Source of the DNA: Bacteroidales bacterium UBA3382
GTDB taxonomy: Bacteria; Bacteroidota; Bacteroidia; Bacteroidales; UBA932
Reading direction: 5' to 3'
DNA: 8,113 nucleotides
NCBI GenBank assembly: GCA_002358965.1
Contig: DEPW01000054.1
Location: 655-8,767, forward strand
Made by a program: the position numbers and the translations under genes. This document shows positions 5,242 to 8,113 of the stretch, piece after piece. The number at the start of each line of letters is the position of its first letter. The stretch's first letter is position 1. Under the pieces are notes generated by a model. The model saw only the letters and a list, made by a program, of their open reading frames with translations, did no database searches and was not told the DNA's origin.

Positions 5242-6504
5242 TTATACTTTGATTTTTAAAATATCGTCGAATTTAGTGGTGTATTGTGGCGAAAGATGTT
5301 CGCGGTTCATCCTGACACCGCCGAAACCTTGAGAGGCGAACACCACGCTCCCGGCCCCTTCCTTCTTGTTGATGCTGTCTATGACAGACATCAGCTTTCC
5401 GTTGCCGCCGTATGACGAAGCCGGCTCGAAGAGAGACATCTGGATGGAATCTTCAGGCATGATGCCGGAAAATACCACTCCGGCCTTTTTAAACGGGATG
5501 CGGGCGTCGTAAATCTTCTCGAAAGCATAATGCGCCGTCTTCAGAATCGCCAGCGTATCCGAAGTGGGAGGTTCGAGCCGCTCGATACGGTTGCGGCCAT
5601 ACTCCCGTCCGGTATCTTTGAACCTGTTGGCGAGCAGGAAGATATTCATCTCGCAGGCCACGCTGCCCTGTTTGCGCAGTTTTTCGGCAGCCATGGATAT
5701 GAATTGCGACAGTTGCTCGTAAAGTTCGTCCTTATCCGTGATTTCGCGAGCGAAACTCCTTGAAACGCATATCTGTTTGCGGGGTTCGGGATCTTCGCCG
5801 AAACTTATCGCCGGCGTACCGTGCAATTCCGTCCAGGTCCTTAGCCCCGTAAGCCCCATTTGGGCCTTGACCCACTCTTCCGACAGGCTGGCGAAGTCGA
5901 AGGCCGTAGCCACGCCGAGGCGGTGCAGCTTTTCGGCATAACGGCGGCCTATGCCCCAGACATCCTCGACAGGAAACTTGCGCAACACCTTTTCTATATC
6001 CTGCCGCCTGTGCATAAGGCAGGCTCCGTCGAGCTTGGGATAACGCTTGCACAGCTTCGAGGCAATCTTCGCCAGAGTCTTCGTATGCGAGATCCCGACA
6101 CTTACCGGTATACCGACATTCCTCATACACAGCTTATTAAGCCTGTGTCCAAGTTCATCAAGCCGGCTATCCGGCATTCCCCTGAAATCCAAAAACGCCT
6201 CGTCTATCGAATAAATCTCTATTGCGGGAACCGCCTCCGCCAATGTGGCATGGACTCTATGGCTGATGTCGCCGTAGAGCATGAAATTCGATGAAAATAC
6301 CGTAACCTTCCCTGAAGCGGCAAGTCCGGAAAACTGGTAAAACGGCTGCCCCATCTTGATTCCGAGAGCCTTCGCCTCATTGCTTCTTGCGATGGCGCAA
6401 CCGTCGTTGTTGCTTAAAACGACGACCGGCTTCCCGTTAAGGTCCGGACGGAAAAGCCTTTCGCAGGAAACGAAAAAATTGTTGCAGTCCGCTAACCCGT
6501 ACAT
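5242..6504 (-). CDS. umuC: UmuC, error-prone Y-family DNA polymerase subunit
   Basis: 420 residues, the normal full length for UmuC. It is the catalytic subunit of Pol V-type translesion synthesis, copying past damaged template bases. Metal-binding carboxylates are visible: Asp6 in LADCNNFFVSCE, and Asp101-Glu102 in YSIDEAFLDF. The fingers stretch NNDGCAIARSNEAKALGI (32-49) and thumb-region helix-hairpin-helix VWGIGRRYAEKLHRLGV (182-198) are conserved, as is the GISHTKTLAKIASKLCK block (137-153). QMSLF (355-359) is a good beta-clamp binding peptide. The C-terminal SQGFGG (391-396) and SPQYTTKFDDIL (405-416) are typical of the UmuC tail. The start is 5 bases after the umuD stop, with AAGG just ahead, so translation is probably coupled. 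It appears intact. Confidence 0.97.
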   Translation of the reverse strand: MYGLADCNNFFVSCERLFRPDLNGKPVVVLSNNDGCAIARSNEAKALGIKMGQPFYQFSGLAASGKVTVFSSNFMLYGDISHRVHATLAEAVPAIEIYSIDEAFLDFRGMPDSRLDELGHRLNKLCMRNVGIPVSVGISHTKTLAKIASKLCKRYPKLDGACLMHRRQDIEKVLRKFPVEDVWGIGRRYAEKLHRLGVATAFDFASLSEEWVKAQMGLTGLRTWTELHGTPAISFGEDPEPRKQICVSRSFAREITDKDELYEQLSQFISMAAEKLRKQGSVACEMNIFLLANRFKDTGREYGRNRIERLEPPTSDTLAILKTAHYAFEKIYDARIPFKKAGVVFSGIMPEDSIQMSLFEPASSYGGNGKLMSVIDSINKKEGAGSVVFASQGFGGVRMNREHLSPQYTTKFDDILKIKV

Positions 6505-6509
6505 TGCCT

Positions 6510-6944
6510 TCAGAGTTTCTTTATCACATACCTGACGACGCCCCAGACTGTAAACTGATCGTCCGGCGAAACCCTGATCGGCTTGAACTTGGGATTGGCC
6601 GGAACGAGCGACAGTCCGTCCCGGTCTATCTTCACATGTTTCAAGGTGAACTCTCCGTCAATGAAACACACCGCGATGCACATATCGTACGGCTCCACCG
6701 AGCGGTCGATGACCAGCAAATCGCCATCCCCTATCCCTGCCCCGGCCATGCTTTCGCCGCACACGCGGGCATAGAAAGTCGATGCCGGATGTCGGATCAG
6801 TTCCCGGTTGAGATCTATGTGGCGCGGCATGAAATCTTCGGCCGGAGACGGGAAACCGGCCCTGACCCCGCCCTCGGAATAGGGCAGCCCGAGTTCCTTC
6901 TCAGTATCGGGAACTATCATTTCAACCCTGTTCGAATCGTCCAT
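6510..6944 (-). CDS. umuD: UmuD, self-cleaving translesion polymerase subunit (S24 family)
   Basis: 144 residues from the ATG at 6944; the frame can be extended to a TTG at 6956, but the ATG is preferred. UmuD undergoes RecA-stimulated self-cleavage and UmuD'2 joins UmuC to form Pol V. The cleavage site is probable Ala29-Gly30 in VRAGFPSPAEDF. The catalytic Ser65 lies in CGESMAGAGIGDGDLLVIDR and Lys102 in FTLKHVKI; the spacing of 37 matches E. coli Ser60-Lys97. No DNA-binding domain is present, which separates it from LexA. It sits 34 bases after the DUF2490 gene and 5 before umuC. I see no promoter or LexA-like box in that 34-base gap, so it likely depends on a promoter upstream or within the preceding gene. 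Confidence 0.95.
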   Translation of the reverse strand: MDDSNRVEMIVPDTEKELGLPYSEGGVRAGFPSPAEDFMPRHIDLNRELIRHPASTFYARVCGESMAGAGIGDGDLLVIDRSVEPYDMCIAVCFIDGEFTLKHVKIDRDGLSLVPANPKFKPIRVSPDDQFTVWGVVRYVIKKL

Positions 6945-6978
6945 AGTCGCTTGCAATCATTTAAAATCGGTTATCCGC

Positions 6979-7680
6979 TTACAGACTCAGCACATACCCC
7001 AGGCCGAGGATGTGTTCATTCGGGGAAGAATTGAAGTACTGCTGATACCTATAATATATACCTAACGAATGGACCTGCCCCACAGGAATCCTCACGCCTG
7101 CCGTATAACGCATTATCCCCACCTGACCTGCCTTGTAATCGGCGACATAAAGGAAATTTTCGACCTCGACATACGGATCGAAAGGCATGGCTTCAAGATT
7201 CAGTTTCATGCCCAGACGGCTGCGGAGATACGAGATGGCACGGCCATAGGCTCCCGGCTCGCGGTCGGTATAATAGATCTGCTCGAGCAGCTCTCTCCAT
7301 GTCAGGAGGAAAGGCCCGAAATCCACCCCGGCCGTACCGCCTGCATACCAGCGGTGCGCCTGTTCATAATATTCGGACCGGTTGACATTTGAATACCGGT
7401 AACCTGCTTCGGCGGTAAAGTAGTCGTTGAACTTGTATTTGAGTTCAGGATTAATCCACCACAGACCGATGTCGCTCACAGTATTGGCGGAACGGATTTC
7501 GCAATTGAGCGAACCGGAAAGACCTTCGACGAAATGCTTCCTTACGGTTATCGAACCCCATACGGCAAAATCGTCGCCTTTCCCCTGAGCTTTCGACTCC
7601 CCGACGGGAAAGAGACACAGCAGCACCGCCAAAGCGGCGCAAATCCTGGATGCTGAACATATTCTGGAAAACGGCCTCAT
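6979..7680 (-). CDS. DUF2490 family outer-membrane beta-barrel protein
   Basis: 233 residues from the ATG at 7680. A signal peptide is seen at ~1-32 (MRPFSRICS... AVLLCLFPVGESKAQ), with likely cleavage after AQ. The mature part alternates aromatic strands: DFAVWGSITVRKHF, GLWWINPELKYKFNDYFTAE, GYRYSNVN, TWRELLEQIYY, YLRSRLGMKL, GIYYRYQQYFN and a terminal LGLGYVLSL suited to barrel insertion. This is the DUF2490 pattern common in Bacteroidetes; its function is unknown. A GTG at 7704 extends the frame but lies inside the -7 promoter box, which excludes it. It is the first gene of the run with umuD, umuC and the flavin reductase. Confidence 0.88.
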   Translation of the reverse strand: MRPFSRICSASRICAALAVLLCLFPVGESKAQGKGDDFAVWGSITVRKHFVEGLSGSLNCEIRSANTVSDIGLWWINPELKYKFNDYFTAEAGYRYSNVNRSEYYEQAHRWYAGGTAGVDFGPFLLTWRELLEQIYYTDREPGAYGRAISYLRSRLGMKLNLEAMPFDPYVEVENFLYVADYKAGQVGIMRYTAGVRIPVGQVHSLGIYYRYQQYFNSSPNEHILGLGYVLSL

Positions 7681-7683
7681 CAC

Positions 7684-7716
7684 CTTCGTACGCTTTAATG
7701 GCACAAAGGTACGAAG
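7684..7716. promoter_or_regulatory. Inverted repeat across the operon promoter
   Basis: CTTCGTAC (7684-7691) and GTACGAAG (7709-7716) are perfect 8-base inverted arms separated by 17 bases. The right arm overlaps the -7 box and the left arm lies in the 5' leader just before the ATG, so the region could be an operator or a leader hairpin. No regulator can be named from the sequence. Confidence 0.45.
7704..7711 (-). promoter_or_regulatory. -7 box of the DUF2490-umuDC operon promoter
   Basis: TACCTTTG on the - strand matches TAnnTTTG exactly. It lies 23 bases ahead of the ATG at 7680. No TTG stands at the expected 19-21 base distance, so the -33 element is poor, which is compatible with a regulated promoter. 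It overlaps one arm of an inverted repeat and fixes the start of the DUF2490 gene. Confidence 0.65.
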
Positions 7717-7719
7717 TTA

Positions 7720-7751
7720 TTTTCAAACATGATGATTATCGTTTTTCAAAC
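7720..7751. repeat. Pair of 9-base direct repeats upstream of the operon promoter
   Basis: TTTTCAAAC occurs at 7720-7728 and again at 7743-7751, 23 bases apart, about two turns of helix. The pair lies just upstream of the -7 box in the position of an activator site. The second copy is also part of a small hairpin, CGTTT-TTC-AAACG (7740-7752), after the HD gene stop, so it may instead belong to its 3' end. Confidence 0.35.
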
Positions 7752-7756
7752 GGCCT

Positions 7757-8113
7757 TCACCCCTCGTTGAAAGAGAGCAGATAGCGGTACGCCACAAGAT
7801 ATTTGTTAAGCCGCTTCAAATCCTTTTCCGTCACCTGTTTCAGACGGGACAGATCCATATTGTCCTCGAGATCATGGAGCTTCACGGCGCGGGCAATCGA
7901 ATTCAGGCCGCACCTTCGGACATAATCCGAGTATTTTTCATCCTCATAATGGGTGAGCGAAATCACGGCCTCGACTATATCCCTCGGAAAGCCTTCGGAC
8001 AAGAGCCTTTCAGGAGTCATATCCGAGTCTTCTATGGTGTCGTGAAGCAATGCCGCTATCCTCTCCTGGTCGGTCTTGCAACGGCAGCATACCCTTATGG
8101 GGTGGAAGACATA
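7757..8113 (-). CDS. HD-domain protein, (p)ppGpp-hydrolase-like, 5' end outside window
   Basis: 118 residues are visible; the frame is open to the window edge, reading YVFHPIRVCCRC and then KTDQERIAALLHDTIEDSDM. HPIRV, ALLHD (the HD pair) and IEDSDMT are diagnostic of small HD-domain phosphohydrolases related to the SpoT/RelA hydrolase domain (the MESH1-like class), which bind Mn and cleave pyrophosphate from (p)ppGpp in known members. The second half contains EAVISLTH, YSDYVRRC and AVKLHDLEDNMDLSRL, the last carrying the L-x-D-x-x-D-N motif that completes the metal site. No synthetase domain follows. Probably only about 15-25 N-terminal residues are missing, judged from family length. The TTG at 8050 is internal, not a start. 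Whether it acts on (p)ppGpp or another nucleotide is not shown by the sequence. Confidence 0.85.
   Translation of the reverse strand, partial: YVFHPIRVCCRCKTDQERIAALLHDTIEDSDMTPERLLSEGFPRDIVEAVISLTHYEDEKYSDYVRRCGLNSIARAVKLHDLEDNMDLSRLKQVTEKDLKRLNKYLVAYRYLLSFNEG

Noticed and set aside
4614..5252. Several + strand open frames opposite the flavin reductase
   Set aside because: They have no recognisable domains or start signals and overlap a clear conserved gene on the other strand.
6945..6978. Search for a LexA-type operator or own promoter before umuD
   Set aside because: The 34-base gap shows no CTGT-N8-ACAG or TAnnTTTG element.
5530..7392. Long + strand open frames opposite umuC, umuD and DUF2490 (e.g. 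5860-6294, 6504-7034)
   Set aside because: These are antisense shadows of GC-richer conserved genes and their translations show no family features.
1..8113. CRISPR arrays, insertion sequences, rRNA or replication origin
   Set aside because: No regularly spaced direct repeats, transposase motifs, rRNA-like stretches or iteron clusters were seen in the window.

Overview
The window reads as chromosomal DNA of a Bacteroidota bacterium, most likely order Bacteroidales. The case rests on several independent signs: promoters of the Bacteroidales form (TTG, 19-20 bases, then TAnnTTTG) at 2987-3017 and 3320-3349, with further TAnnTTTG boxes at 3363-3370 and 7704-7711; A-rich rather than Shine-Dalgarno leaders at most starts; a DUF2490 outer-membrane protein; an NlpE-like lipoprotein fused to a lipocalin-like domain; and a remnant of a Bacteroidetes-type tyrosine integrase. 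I cannot name the genus.

Left end (1-768): the 3' part of a protein made of four ~40-residue repeats, then 250 bases with no convincing gene but two small hairpin-forming palindromes. Middle (769-3232): an AT-richer block that looks acquired. It holds an unrecognised lipoprotein on the + strand and, facing it on the - strand, a higB-higA type toxin-antitoxin pair whose antitoxin carries a C-terminal HELGH metallopeptidase domain. Upstream of higB are a clean promoter and a strong palindrome. Directly beyond these is the first ~25 codons of a tyrosine integrase with an excellent ribosome binding site, cut off where the higBA control region begins. Next come a terminator and a tRNA-Gly(CCC) gene. 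This is the picture of a decayed integration site at a tRNA gene, with a toxin-antitoxin module left behind.

Right part (3306-8113): ordinary GC-richer core genes. A divergent promoter region separates the tRNA from a + strand pair, NlpE/lipocalin lipoprotein and msrA, ending in a strong hairpin terminator at 4621-4670. Facing it on the - strand is a tight run of four genes transcribed from 7711 leftwards: a DUF2490 barrel, umuD, umuC and a flavin reductase, with gaps of 34, 5 and 16 bases. The only promoter I can see for this run is ahead of the DUF2490 gene, so error-prone repair appears to be co-transcribed with an envelope protein. The window ends inside a small HD-domain (p)ppGpp-hydrolase-like gene.

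I did not find a clear new multi-gene system. The points most worth following are the peptidase-fused antitoxin module planted in an integrase gene, and the unusual umuDC operon with its structured promoter.
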